DNA of 28,667 bases from Stemphylium vesicarium (GCA_004380135.1 QXCR01000256.1:1-28667); one strand, 5' to 3'. Numbered from the stretch's first letter, positions 8,949 to 19,181 are shown. Notes: generated by a model from the sequence alone, not told the origin. A program made the numbers and translations.

Positions 8949-9230
8949 TACACTCTCATGCATTTGCAGCTTCAGCTTTGCACACGCGGCTTAAGTGTCA
9001 TCGCTCACGGGGCAATGATTCATCTAGTTTACACTTGCTCTGAAAAGGCTTAGACTCTGTAGAAATTTTAGTTTGATTGGTCCGAGTACTTAGAAGAAGA
9101 TGGACTCATGGCAGTGCTAACGAAAGCTAGCACTATTTAGGTAAGGCCATAACTAATCGAAAAAGGCTTAGCATGGGACCAAAAGTCGCCTGCTTACAGA
9201 GACCGGAAGCTGCAAGTGCATGAGAGTGTA
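8949..9230 (-). mobile_element. MITE-1 copy c, full length (282 bp)
   Basis: Starts TACACTCTCATGCATTTG and ends AAGTGCATGAGAGTGTA. It is the same orientation and length as copy b and carries both internal GGCTTAG motifs. Confidence 0.85.
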
Positions 9231-9456
9231 CGAAACGCTGACTCAAACCAATCTCGTCGCAATGGACGACTACTGCATGTTACAATGCTGACCGAAATCG
9301 GTTTCCGGTTCGCGCACATCGATTGTTCACAGGGCACGGTCGCTTTGCAAGGTGCTTACCAGACAGGCGCTAGCACCGTGCAGGCACTGCACGATTTCAA
9401 ATGATGCTGATGGAGGGTCCCGACGACTGATTCTCTCTTCGATTGGTTGTCGCTGG
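9231..9456. other. spacer between MITE-1c and MITE-3c
   Basis: A plus frame runs from the MITE edge to a stop at 9402-9404 and reads like ordinary protein (LTEIGFRFAHIDCSQG), so this may be a gene fragment caught between insertions. No family is recognisable. Confidence 0.25.
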
Positions 9457-9607
9457 TACAGCCGCTAGCGATTGCACCTTTACCCCTGCGTGCATCATCC
9501 AGCAAGACCAATCGTCGTTGGATCCACAACTGATCAATCGCATCGGCTGTTTTGGAGCAGACCTCTAGCGCTCAGCCATATACGGAAGGTGAGACCGTTC
9601 AAAACCA
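9457..9607. mobile_element. MITE-3 copy c, right end truncated
   Basis: Starts TACAGCCGCTAGCGATTG and follows the MITE-3 consensus in the orientation opposite to copy b, through the GTTCAAAACCATTGC segment. It then passes directly into MITE-2 copy b. The right terminus is missing, and the join falls at a short shared TGC/CA sequence. Confidence 0.7.
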
Positions 9608-10143
9608 TTGCACAATGGGCTTCCGGTTCTGACACAGTTCATATCCTTTGAGCGGACAGGGACCCCTTGCAGCGTCAAGCACAGTGCCTACATCTATAGG
9701 CTTAGCCCGTTCGCTTACATTACAAGCGAGCTAGATTGTCTAATTTATGCACTGTTTCTCTAAACGCGCTAAGCTCATAGAAGTAAGAGGAGGGCTTGGC
9801 ACGACTGGGACCCATGTTGGTTCAAAGGATACACTCTCATGCACTTGCAGCTTCCGGTTTCTGTAAGCAGGCGTCTTTTGATCCTATGCTAAGCCTCTCC
9901 GGTTGAACGATGACCTTACCCAAATAGTACTAGCTCTTGTCAGCAATGCCATCTGCTCGATGCTCGGACCAATTACAGCGAAGCATTGACAGAGCCTAAG
10001 CCTTTTCTGAGCAAGTGTACACCAGGCGAATCGATGCCCCGTGCGGGGTGACAACTAAGCCGCGTGCGCAAACCGGAAGCTGCAAGTGAATAAGAGTGTA
10101 TGAACAGTGTCAGGACCGGAACCCCATTGTGCATGTCAGTGTA
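9608..10143. mobile_element. MITE-2 copy b, split by MITE-1 copy d
   Basis: Left arm 9608-9829 (CACAATGGGCTTCCGG onward, lacking about 11 terminal bases) and right arm 10101-10143 (ending CCATTGTGCATGTCAGTGTA). The arms are inverted copies: CACAGTTCATATCC at left answers the GGATATGAACAGTG formed across the insertion point once MITE-1d is removed. This shows the insertion used a TA inside a pre-existing hairpin arm. Confidence 0.8.
9830..10100 (+). mobile_element. MITE-1 copy d (271 bp), nested in MITE-2b
   Basis: Complete element of the 271-bp subtype. It starts TACACTCTCATGCACTTG, ends AAGTGAATAAGAGTGTA, and is inserted at a TA of the MITE-2 right arm. The undisturbed mirror-image arm shows the pre-insertion sequence and so confirms the TA duplication. 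Confidence 0.9.
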
Positions 10144-10331
10144 AAATGGCTTAGACTCTGTAGAGATCTCGATTTGATTAGTCTGAGTATCGAGCAAAAG
10201 ATTAGCTTGTGGCATTGCTGACAAGAGCTAGTACTATTTGGGCAAAGTCACCATTCAACTAGAGAGGCTTAGCATGGGATCAAAAAACGCCTGCTTACAG
10301 AAACCGGAAGCTGCAAGTGCATGAGAGTGTA
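10144..10331 (-). mobile_element. MITE-1 copy e, left part missing
   Basis: The MITE-1 body from the GGCTTAGACTCTGTAGAG segment to the terminus GCATGAGAGTGTA at 10331. About 90 bases of the other end are absent where MITE-2b adjoins. Confidence 0.8.
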
Positions 10332-10335
10332 CATA

Positions 10336-10410
10336 ACCTGAGACATCGAGATGATGACGAGGGCAATTTTCTTGCCTTGCACAAAACGTACGCCAACGAA
10401 GTGCATCAGC
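10336..10410 (+). repeat. 74-bp dispersed duplicate, copy 2 (partner at 1755-1828)
   Basis: Near-identical to 1755-1828, with one extra base (ACAAAACG against ACAAACG) and a few substitutions. It lies directly beside a MITE-1 end, as the partner does. Confidence 0.6.
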
Positions 10411-10622
10411 ATTACATCAGCACTGCCTTCGCTCAGTTCCCCAAACGCGCGCCGAATGTTGGGACAGGATCGGTGCAGCCTTCATCTTCACAACGCACTG
10501 TTAGATGAAGCCTGGTAGAATCGATCGTGCACGAGCATGACGGCCGCATGTGTTCTAGATGCGTGGAGTGCGACTCGCATGTTCCTCTACAAAGAGAACA
10601 CAAAGGGAGATGACTCCCTCAA

Positions 10623-10904
10623 TACACTCTCATGCACTTGCAGCTTCCGGTTTCTGTAAGCAGGCGATATTTGGTCCCATACTAAGCCTTTCCCGTTTAG
10701 TCGTGGCCGTACCTAGATAGTACTAGCTTTCGATAGCATCGCCATAAATCAATCTCCTGCTCGATACTCGGACGAATCAAATTGAGAGATCTACAGAGTC
10801 TAAGCCTTTTCAGAGCAAGTGTATACTAGATGAATGGATGCCCCTTGCGCGATGACAACTGAGCCGCGTGTGCGAAGCGGAAGCTGCAAATGCATGAGAG
10901 TGTA
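10623..10904 (+). mobile_element. MITE-1 copy f, full length (282 bp)
   Basis: Starts TACACTCTCATGCACTTG and ends AATGCATGAGAGTGTA, with TA flanks. 282-bp subtype; opposite in orientation to copies b and c. Confidence 0.85.
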
Positions 10905-10978
10905 CATAGTGTGGCCTCTATTTGTCCTTGTGAGAGCCCATGCTCCGTTTTGGAGAGGCGTTTCTTTTAAGGAATAGG

Positions 10979-11125
10979 ATGAAGTCACTCCCTGCGAACG
11001 GGAGAACGCTGTGTGCCGGAAGCGGCCAATCAGACAAAGGACTCTGTCAGAAAAGGTGCTATCTTTGTCCTTCCGTTGATTGTTTCCTGCACATGGGGTT
11101 TTCCGGCACACATGAAGGGACTTTA
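10979..11125. mobile_element. MITE-4 copy e, diverged
   Basis: GTGTGCCGGAAGCGGCCAAT at left and a TTCCGGCACACATGAAGGGAC block at right mark the two arms of a worn MITE-4 hairpin; the outer TIR bases are altered. It has the family's usual length. Confidence 0.6.
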
Positions 11126-11472
11126 GCCATTTCTACATCATCTGACGTTCATGCTAAGCGGAGACAACGGATCTTGGGGCACGACTGGGAACAATAGCGA
11201 TGGAAAGGTGGCAAATCTTGGAGTTTTTGTACGCATGAATGTGCCAGTGAGAGAGCCGCCACTCAGGCAGCGACGCTCTTGAGCACCACTTTGGCGAGCA
11301 AAGAGATTGTTGTTTGCGCATGTCGCGCTTCGGACTTTTCAAAGCTACCATCAAGACATGCTCCCACACTTCTAGGGCTATACCCCAAATGCAATGCAAG
11401 CCCCATAAGAAAGGCGTTGGCTCGACGGCCAGAATGGCGGGAAGCTTTATCCAACTCAGTGGTTCCATAAGC
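11126..11472. other. intergenic, nothing firm
   Basis: Several overlapping open frames occur on both strands, none with a recognisable motif. The minus-strand ones lie downstream of the possible gene at 11473-11970 and may be its 3' flank. Confidence 0.3.
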
Positions 11473-11970
11473 TTAACAGGGGTGTAGAACTTGAAGCTGG
11501 AACAGTGTCCTGTAATATCGATCTACTGCGCCTGGCCTATGCACTGCAGCAACGCCCAACACGACCAATGCGGCAAAAACCCACAAGAGACCATCGTACC
11601 ACATCCTACCTGCAGTCAGTACAAATCTGCGTAATATGAAGGGGACAGTACCTTGCTCAGTCCTGGAAGCCTGCTCTTCCCACAGCTGTCGGGCGGGGTA
11701 TTCATAAGGGTCGACGCTGGAAATTCATTACTCTGGTGAGAAGAACTTGTCCCTCATCGCGTCGACACTAGAAGCCTGGCCGTCAGCGATCATGCTCTTT
11801 TCCATCGAAGAATGCAGGTTGTATGCGGACCTCTGCGGTTTCTGCCTACGATGAGCCAGGTGATTATGATTTCCGAGTCGCAATCGCATTACGTTGCCTG
11901 ATGATGACTTGATTGCAACAGCGCTGGGCAGTGCTCTGTGGGTCAATACCTGCTTGGCATTTTCAATCAC
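11473..11970 (-). CDS. possible small gene of unknown function, divergent from lipoxygenase
   Basis: A single minus frame is open on both sides of tandem stops (TAA TGA at about 11726-11731). The upstream part has about 80 codons ending KFFSPE. The downstream part has about 82 codons with a hydrophobic stretch (LLWVFAALVVLGVAAV) and ends VLHPC at 11473-11475. Splice-like sequences occur: an ATTTCCAG acceptor just after the stops, and a 42-nt candidate intron with GTACTG...CTGACTGCAG. A gene with a membrane span or signal anchor is possible, and so is a decayed one. The 5' end is unresolved. Nothing identifies its role, and the whole call is inference from open frames. Confidence 0.25.
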
Positions 11971-12244
11971 CAGGACTTCTTGCCCGTTATGCGTGCACTG
12001 CTAAAGCGCGACAATAGAGTATTACTACTGTAAACATAAACATGGCGATCTCTACGATACTGTAGATCGTCACCTAAAATACCCACTTGCCAGGTCTAGT
12101 GGCGCTGCTCACACCGCAGAATAGGGCCTAGACCATTCACACTAGCTTCTTCTCTGGTGTGCTGATAGACATAACCCCAATGGTTGATAAGAGCCAGAAG
12201 GTATTTCCAGAGGGAACTAGATGTATTGTCTTCTATCTCGTTGA

Positions 12245-14152
12245 TTGAAACTGCCCTGCCCAGTATCTCAAGCACAAATGCGGAACCAAATTTACCTCAT
12301 GCTCTATGGCAGTCGGACTGCACAGGGAGCTTTCATACAGACCCTTCACCAAGATCTTCCCCCGTTCACGATCCCCAACGCTTCAAGTAACGATGCACGT
12401 ACCCTTGAACTTGCGGAAAAACAAGCGGGCTGGGAGTACGGGCCCTCCATTGCCGGGAACACAGCGTTCTACCCCACAGGCAGTCTAGGCGGTCCGACGG
12501 CGAAGGCTGTATCGGATCGTTTCAGCGCATTCCAGGATACAGTGCATGCCAAAGTCATCCAGGACTCCAGAATAGCCACAGACTCTATCTTAGCAGTGCG
12601 TTGATCTCGTGCAGCAAGCGGCAGCTCTCCCTCGCTAACATGTAAAAGACAGGCGGGTTGAATAGCATAGACGACTACGCAAAGCTATACGAGAGACAGT
12701 GGAAGCACTCAGCGCCCAGAGGGCCCTACTCGGGCATCCTGACCAACTACACAGAGGACCTCCTCTTTTCCATGACTCAACTATCTGAAAACCCATACAG
12801 GGTTTCGCGCCTGGCAAAGGACGCACTACTGCCTTTCTCTGTGCCCGACGCGGAATCTGTTTCTGGCAACACATTGTCGTCTCTCCAGGCTGCTGGTCGG
12901 CTGTTTCTTGCTAATTTTCAAGATCACGAGCATTTTCCAAAAGCGGCTGGCAAGTATGGCGCTGCTTGTCAAGCCTATTTCTACATTCATCCGACGTCGC
13001 AAGACTTCCTTCCGCTCGCCATAAAGCCAAATGCAGAAGGTTCAGAGCTCATCTATACACCGAAAGATTCGTCGAATGACTGGACGTTGGCAAAGATGAT
13101 GTTCAACCTGAACAGCCTCTGGCACGCGCAATGGTATCATCTTGCGGCCACACATGTGGTGAGTGAAATTGTCTATCTGAGTGCGATCCGAACCCTGAGT
13201 GAGGAGCACCCTGTCATGGCAATTCTACATCGACGTAAGTTCCGCTGCCCAGGTCGTATCGTTGATTATCCTTGACCGAATATATACAGTGCTTAAAGAC
13301 GCCTGGGCCTTCCGCGTTGTGGCCGATGAGCGCCTGCTCTATCACGGCGGGCCAATCGACCAACTCTTCCCTTGGACGGGCAGCCAGGCGGCAAATTACA
13401 CCGATACCCTATATCACTCAGGCGAGGCTGGTGCTTTCCAGTCTAATTATTTTGAGACCAATCTGAGGAAGCGGGGCCTGGTTGACTCTGTATTTGGGCC
13501 AAAGTTGAAGACGTTCCCCTTTCATCGAGATGCTTCTGCTATCCATGCCGCGATTCGCCGGTTCATGACGGCATTCGTAGAGTCTTACTACCAGGATCCC
13601 AGCGGCGTTGCCAAAGACGTTGAGATCCAGGCATGGGTTCAGGAAGCCGGACCTGCCAGAATTATAGACTTTCCCTCTTCAATTGGGAATCGAGAGGCTC
13701 TTGTCGATGTTTTAACGCACATTGCGCACTTGGTATCCATTGTGCACGGCACGCTCAACTCGAACGCTCTTGCCGCCTCCTCGGGGTCCCTTCCTTTCCA
13801 TCCATTCGCATTCTACTCGCCGCTACCGACCACCAAAGCCGTTCCAGAAATCATGTCCTTCCTGCCCCAGGTAAAGGCTTCTGTCGGTCAGATCGCCCTG
13901 TCTGCCGACTTCAATCGCCCTCATTTTATCGACAGCAACCAGACGATCGTGCACATGTTTGATGATGCGACAATGCTAGCTAGGATGCCTAGAAATGTGC
14001 GTAAGGCGGAAGAAGAGTTTCGATACGCGCTGCATAAATACAGTACAGTTGTGAGGGGCAGGCGTTTCGGACGAGATGGACTCTGCGAAGGCATGCCCTA
14101 CTGTTGGACGACACTTGATCCTGGTACAGCAAGCTATTGGCTGACAATATAA
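12245..14152 (+). CDS. fungal lipoxygenase (Mn/Fe-type, secreted-clade)
   Basis: Lipoxygenases dioxygenate polyunsaturated fatty acids such as linoleate to hydroperoxides. Exons 12245-12595, 12649-13234 and 13290-14152 join to about 599 residues, the usual size of fungal enzymes. Intron 1 (12596-12648, 53 nt) has donor GTGCGT and branch GCTAAC; intron 2 (13235-13289, 55 nt) has GTAAGT, branch TTGAC and acceptor TACAG. Counting from the open-frame start at 12245, the metal ligands are His281 and His286 (WYHLAATH), His465 and Asn469 (HGTLN), and the C-terminal Ile599 (SYWLTI-stop); all five are present. Other family blocks are NYTEDLLFSM, ACQAYFYI, DWTLAKMMFN and IRTLSEEHPVMAI. The frame's first codon at 12245 is not ATG, and no signal peptide was found in it; in-frame ATGs follow at 12278 and later, so the N-terminus probably needs another exon or a different start. 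Mn versus Fe use cannot be read from sequence alone. Confidence 0.85.
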
Positions 14153-14333
14153 GCGTCAATCAAGTTGAAGAATGCATGACCTTCTTCCCAACGCTAGGAA
14201 TGCTATGCTTTAGGCCTGGAAGAATCCCCGCACGGGAAGACGAGCGAGCTAGTTTGAGCAAGTGCTGCTCTGCGCACGCTTGGGGCTTGTATTTATCAAT
14301 GGTAGAAAATATACTAGAGTGTACCATGAGCAC
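14153..14333. other. 3' flank of the lipoxygenase gene
   Basis: No gene seen. MITE-3d follows immediately, so the transcript may end within or before that element. Confidence 0.3.
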
Positions 14334-14532
14334 TACAGTAATTAGCGATTGCGGCTTCACCCCTACAGGCAGCATTTCAACAGTCTGGTCATCATCAGAT
14401 GGAGAAAGGACCAATCCCATCAACTGTTCTGCGGCAAACATCATAGCGCTAAGCCATGTACGGGAGGCGGGGCTGTTGAGAATCTTTATGTATCTGCCTG
14501 TAGGGGTGAAGCCGCAATCGCTAACGACTGTA
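14334..14532. mobile_element. MITE-3 copy d, full length (199 bp)
   Basis: Starts TACAGTAATTAGCGATTG and ends AATCGCTAACGACTGTA, with TA flanks. The internal sequence is very close to MITE-3f at 26161-26628 (shared CATCAACTGTTCTGCGGC), marking a sub-branch distinct from copies a and b. Confidence 0.85.
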
Positions 14533-14716
14533 TCGAACATTTCTCTGCAGCAAATGTCAGTCCTATGGTCGCCGCGATCTCTATACACCAAGCAGCTTGT
14601 CATACGTTAGAAACGTAACCCTTCCATTCAGTAGCCCCGTAAGGGATTCTTAGCTTGTCGTACAAACCGGAATGTCCGGTGTGGTCGTGAAAATCTTGAT
14701 TTGAACCAAGACAGTC

Positions 14717-14889
14717 TGTCAGCATGGCACCCCAGTTAACAAGGTACATGTGAACTGTATCTTTCACGTGACTCTACGTCACTTGCTTACTCATCTGGTT
14801 GTGTATATAATCGCTCCCTGTAGCTCCCTCAATACAACAACCTTCTGCCTTCTTTCATGTCTTCTGCTTGGTCCCTACCACATCCGACA
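14717..14889 (+). mobile_element. solo LTR, family C (173 bp)
   Basis: Starts TGTCAGCATGGCACCCC and ends CATCCGACA, flanked by the 5-bp duplication CAGTC (14712-14716 and 14890-14894). It contains a TATA-like GTGTATATAATC. An inverted copy lies at 22726-22899. Confidence 0.85.
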
Positions 14890-15095
14890 CAGTCGTACCA
14901 GCCTTATGGCTGCTGTGAAGCGTATGCTCGTGCAAGGCCGCTGGTTCAGTCCATTTCAACAACTATTGTCGTATGATACAGCAACAGCGACAGAGCAGTC
15001 ATCCTTCGTGACAAACATCAGCTCTTTGTCGGCAGATTGTTTGAAGGGCGTGACGCACTTGATGCTGAGTTGGACCTGGAGCATGGTACAGTAAA

Positions 15096-15233
15096 CTTCC
15101 TCCTTACGCGGCGAATGACCCAGTGCGCCGATGTTGACCAACGAGACGTAACGTAAGGCCCCAGTAGTTGCTGCCCTTGCGCGCTCGTTATTAAAAACTG
15201 GTTTACTGGGTCATTCGTAGTGTAAGGAGGGAA
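15096..15233. mobile_element. small inverted-repeat element (single copy here)
   Basis: TTCCTCCTTACGCGGCGAAT followed by GACCCAGT at left is mirrored at right by ACTGGGTCATTCGTAGTG followed by TAAGGAGGGAA. The roughly 28-bp arms have few mismatches and are separated by about 80 bp. The structure is MITE-like, but no second copy is in the window and the exact ends are uncertain. Confidence 0.5.
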
Positions 15234-15489
15234 ATGATCGGAACAAATGTTGGCGTTGTAGTACTCGCATTTGTAAACTCGCGAGAGCCAGCATCCCTTC
15301 ACTCCAGTATGACGGTGCAGACTCACTCATACAGCGCGATAATCTGATCTTAGCATCTCAAACCCTTTATGTAGGTTCTCTTATTACATCTTCATTTGCC
15401 AGGTAGGATATGCGAGCTCCCCCACACTCTATGAGGTAGGATTCACAACAGCACTGCGTTTGCGGCAACAGGTCAGTGCGTACACATGC

Positions 15490-18400
15490 TCACGTCGTCT
15501 CTAAGCAGCATCTCTTGGTGGTCTGCAAAGGCGAATCGTCCCGTCGCCTCTTGCCCGTTACACTCGTAGTGACGTGCAGGTCTTTTAGCGCACTCCATTC
15601 GAGCATCTGTAGATCAATTAAGCTTTTGAACGTCAGCGGCGAGGCGCTGATAGGAAGAACACGATCTCCGTGCAATCGCAAGCGCACGTCCACTTCTTCA
15701 TTGAGCGAGGGAACGCGAACACAAACAGGTTTACCAAAGTTCCCGTGCCGATCGAGCCACGTTGACATGGTGTCTCTCGAAGCGCACAATTGCTTTTGGA
15801 TCTGGAATGTAGCGTCCAGGTGATCCAGCTTTTGCATCAATTTGGAGAAAGCAGGACTGGTTCCAGGGATGCGACACCGAATCAAACCGTAACAAGTGTA
15901 GGAGCCGCGCTCGTACATGGGCATCCGTCCCGGCCGTAGCTCAAAGTAGAAACTGAGAGCGAGTGCAGCGTCGGCCAGGGCACGCACAGCTGGGCTCACG
16001 GTAAAGTAGGAACGAGCCTTCTCAGCAAGACTCCCCATGGCTGAAGTATCGGCTAAATCGGGTAGTTCACCATCCACGGGCAGATTGAATCGATGAAGCC
16101 ATTCGTCTACGCCAGCACACCCTCCAGGCGATGATGCGGCCAGTATCTGGCGCATGATGGCGAACTTCTTGTCTCCATCAAAGTTTTCGCTCCAGTAGTG
16201 TCTAACGGTCTGCTGGAGGGAGCTGTTTCCGAAAAGCAGACTGGGATATACGTCCGCTTTAGCAACCTCTTTCGTCGTCGAGATGCCCGTACCTATGGAG
16301 ACAAAGTGGTCAGCACGGCTCAGCCCAGGAGCCATCTTCTGCAGCTCTTGTACGGCGAGCATGCAGGGATTGTTGTCGCTCAACCCTCCGTCCATAAATG
16401 TGCCGTGGCCAGGCATCCTGTGTGGCGTGAAATACCTATTGTTGTCAGGCGTCAGTCCTACGGCTCAAAATTGCAATACTCACCACGGAGCCGCCGACGT
16501 GCATCGTGCGCTGTTGTATCGTGTCAGTATTAGATCCCAGGTAGCAACGTCACAACTTACGCGTCCTTGATACGTAGCTTGCTGCCAGCGTCTTCTGAGC
16601 GCAAGACCCTATATGTTGATATCTTTGTACACGCATCGTGGTCGTAAGTCGGAGCGGCTCCGTTGTAGCTCGTCACTAGACACGTATCCAGTGTGTTGGC
16701 ATCGACAACGGGGAGACCAATTCTCGCTCCGATGGAAGACATGTACTGGGAATCCAGCATCGTGGCTTCGTCGAAGATCTCCGTCAGAGCGTCGTCGATA
16801 TCTCTGGCCGGAAACCGACCGTTGCGGCACGAAGTGATGAGGGCATAGGCTGTGGCAGCAAGTCCCAGGCCAAGTTGCCTCCGCCCGCGAAATATGCGCT
16901 TTGACAGCTGGCTGAACAGTGTAAAAGTGTCCTCGGCCCGCATGCCTAAGTTGTAAAGCGCCAGAATTACCATCGCGCCTGTACAACGATCAGCTGACCG
17001 CAGATAAAGATGCAGGCTCTCTGCGAAAACGTACCCGAGCTGGTTCCGTAGGCAAGGTCGAAATGTTCCTGGATCGGCATATCGAGACCTACTGCTTTCT
17101 CGAGCGCATATAGAAATTGAATGGGGATCACGGCTCGGATACCACCACCATCGATAGACAGCACGCGTAAACCGGCCGTGGCAGGCTTTACGCGCACAGC
17201 GGCTTGGCAGGACTGAGAGCAGAACGGACAGTGTTCGAGCTTGTAAAGATGTGGGTCCCTCTCGACCCAGCTACTCACACTTGCGAAGCATCTCTCGCAG
17301 ATAAGATGCCCACATTTGAGCTGATGCTCAGGATCCGCTTGTATGCAAGCTAAGCAAAGCCTATGAGGCTTTCTTGCCGCGAGCCATGGCTGGAACTCTG
17401 CTAGCAGTTTCGCGCGGGGATTCGTGGAGAGTGTTTTAGTTCTCTGGACAAAATTATGCTCAATGAGAGAGACCAATTGCGTGCGAAGCAGCAACACCAA
17501 GTCTTCACGGTGTCTCGACAACTTTGTTGACCTTTCCGAAGCCGCTCTCAGACAAGCAGACTTGTAGTGAGCTGAAAACACCTTTGCTGGGTCGAAAACT
17601 TGAGCAAGTTAGCCAATCGAAGCTGTTTGTTTGCGCAACACACTGACAGGGTACGTCATATGCATAGTTATCTACTACCAAACAACCCGCGATAAACGGA
17701 ATGGCAAAGTCCACTACTTCTTGCAAGTTGTCTATTGAGCCGAGAAGAGTGCTAAGGTACCTCTGGAGGCTCGCTGAAACAGGACGGTGTGACCGCGACG
17801 CAGCAACTATGTCGAACGGGGCTCGTTCGCTACTGACGTAATGATCGCATGCTTGACGGAAGAGGAGGTCAAAGTGGACAGCATTTAGGAGAGCGCAGTC
17901 TTGAACTCGCTCGTACCTTACAATATCCACCTCGCGTTTGATGCGGTCTGTCAGTGTCTGGATGTTAGCCTGCTTTACGTACACAGAGACGCGAGAGGAC
18001 AAGTCAGATCTAGGCTGTTTCAGTCGTTTGTGTAAGATCTCTATGAGCTGGCTCTGTACAATCGCCTCGCTTCGCTCTTCTGAAGGCGCTGCTACCAAGA
18101 GCAGTCGAGGCTGCACTATCATGTAAGGCGATTGACTGGGCGTCTGCTCGAGCCAAGGTACCATGCGATCAACTTGATGGCATACATCGCGACTACCTGC
18201 GGAAAAGAAACATACCAAGTCCGTGAAAGGGCGGAGTAGTCTGCGGTGAAGGCTGTCGAAAGCGTCAGATAGGCTAACGGCCTGCCGCTGCAATGGACGT
18301 ATAGTTTGGCGATGACAGGGAGAGGCCATGGGCTCCACAACCAACGTACTCCGCCTCGAGATATCCTCGTGTGCAATTAATATGGGGTGGTCACTAAAAG

Positions 18401-18650
18401 CAGTAGTGGAGTCTAGTTGTAAAGACATTCCATGAGACGCTCGAGGATTCACGCGCGTTCTAGTGGTAGGAAGTGCATCGGCTAGCAATGTTCCCTTGCC
18501 AGCGTTGCCAAGCATGACGATCAGACTTGGAGTCTTACTTGCAGGCTTGTCCAGGCTCGCCACTATATCGTTTAATGTACTAGCACAATGAAAGGAAAAG
18601 TTATCTTTCCCATGAATAGACAGCCAAGAACCATGCTTGCAGCTCTTCAT
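15490..18650 (-). CDS. P-loop-like / RING / patatin phospholipase protein
   Basis: Patatin domains hydrolyse acyl esters of phospholipids or glycolipids through a Ser-Asp dyad. Five exons are inferred (18650-17648, 17586-17035, 16978-16561, 16510-16484, 16435-15490), giving 981 residues. Introns are 61, 56, 50 and 48 nt; the donors of introns 2-4 are GTACGT, GTAAGT and GTGAGT, and exon 4 is only 27 nt. Intron 1 (donor GTCAGT, branch GCTAAC) is the least certain. Domains in order: an N-terminal region with a degenerate P-loop (VMLGNAGKGTLL, no canonical GKS/T); a C3HC4 RING at about 412-457 (CLAC, CGHLICERC, CPFC); then patatin with the oxyanion loop DGGGIR (480-485), nucleophile elbow GTSSG (Ser517), TSAAPWYF encoded across exon 4, and DGG with catalytic Asp682. 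All catalytic residues are intact. The same architecture is common among fungal FabD/lysophospholipase-like proteins, which resemble NLR-type receptors. The true N-terminus could lie further upstream. Confidence 0.85.
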
Positions 18651-18997
18651 GGCTGTAGGACCACGATGGCGCTCCAGAAGATGATGCCAACCAGATGATT
18701 ACTCGGCAAACTTAGGGATAACAGGTCGGTAAATGGTGTATCATATATCATCAGGAGGGTTAATATTACGGGAAGATGATGATCGTCATGGCGCGTAAGC
18801 AGATTGCGGCCCTTCATCGCATGACTAAAACTAGGCCCATGACAAAGCGATGTCCGATTCCAGGCCCCTGCGATCATAAGCATATGGCTTTGTTCTCGCG
18901 TCCAAGCTTCGTTACTTACTGATGATGGTACGCGAATGGCGCTCACTGCCGTCAGCAACGTCGATCCGACGACGACTGATTTCTTTGGATGATGCAC
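18651..18997. other. upstream region of the patatin gene
   Basis: A minus-strand frame runs from the patatin start back into the adjacent LTR, which makes a genuine upstream exon here doubtful. A rare stretch TAGGGATAACAGG occurs at 18713-18725 (see rejected items). Confidence 0.3.
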
Positions 18998-19181
18998 TGT
19001 CACGGTTTGGGGTTCTCTCCTGCTCTCGCTGCACTCGCGACTACTCACCTTAGCAAGCTACGCCTGTCTAGGCTAGCGCTGTTTACGGTCACTCACCTAC
19101 ATAAACCTTCCATAGCTTCTACAATACAACCTCAGTCAATCCTCAACTTTTACCCTATGCGTGCGTTCAACAACTCCGACA
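18998..19181 (+). mobile_element. solo LTR, family A (184 bp), intact
   Basis: Starts TGTCACGGTTTGGGG and ends AACTCCGACA, with the 5-bp duplication TGCAC (18993-18997 and 19182-19186). This uninterrupted copy defines the 184-bp length that validates the reconstruction of the copy at 4535-5199. It lies about 350 bp upstream of the patatin gene. Confidence 0.9.

Noticed and set aside
14160..14610. Long frames on both strands
   Set aside because: They span the MITE-3d inverted repeat, which gives open frames on both strands by symmetry.
18713..18725. TAGGGATAACAGG, resembling an I-SceI-type homing site or a conserved large-subunit rRNA segment
   Set aside because: The match stops after 13 bases, there is no surrounding rRNA sequence, and no intron or endonuclease is present; most likely chance.
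18647..19048. Minus-strand frame of 133 codons upstream of the patatin start
   Set aside because: It begins inside a solo LTR and shares no feature with the patatin family; an upstream exon cannot be supported from it.
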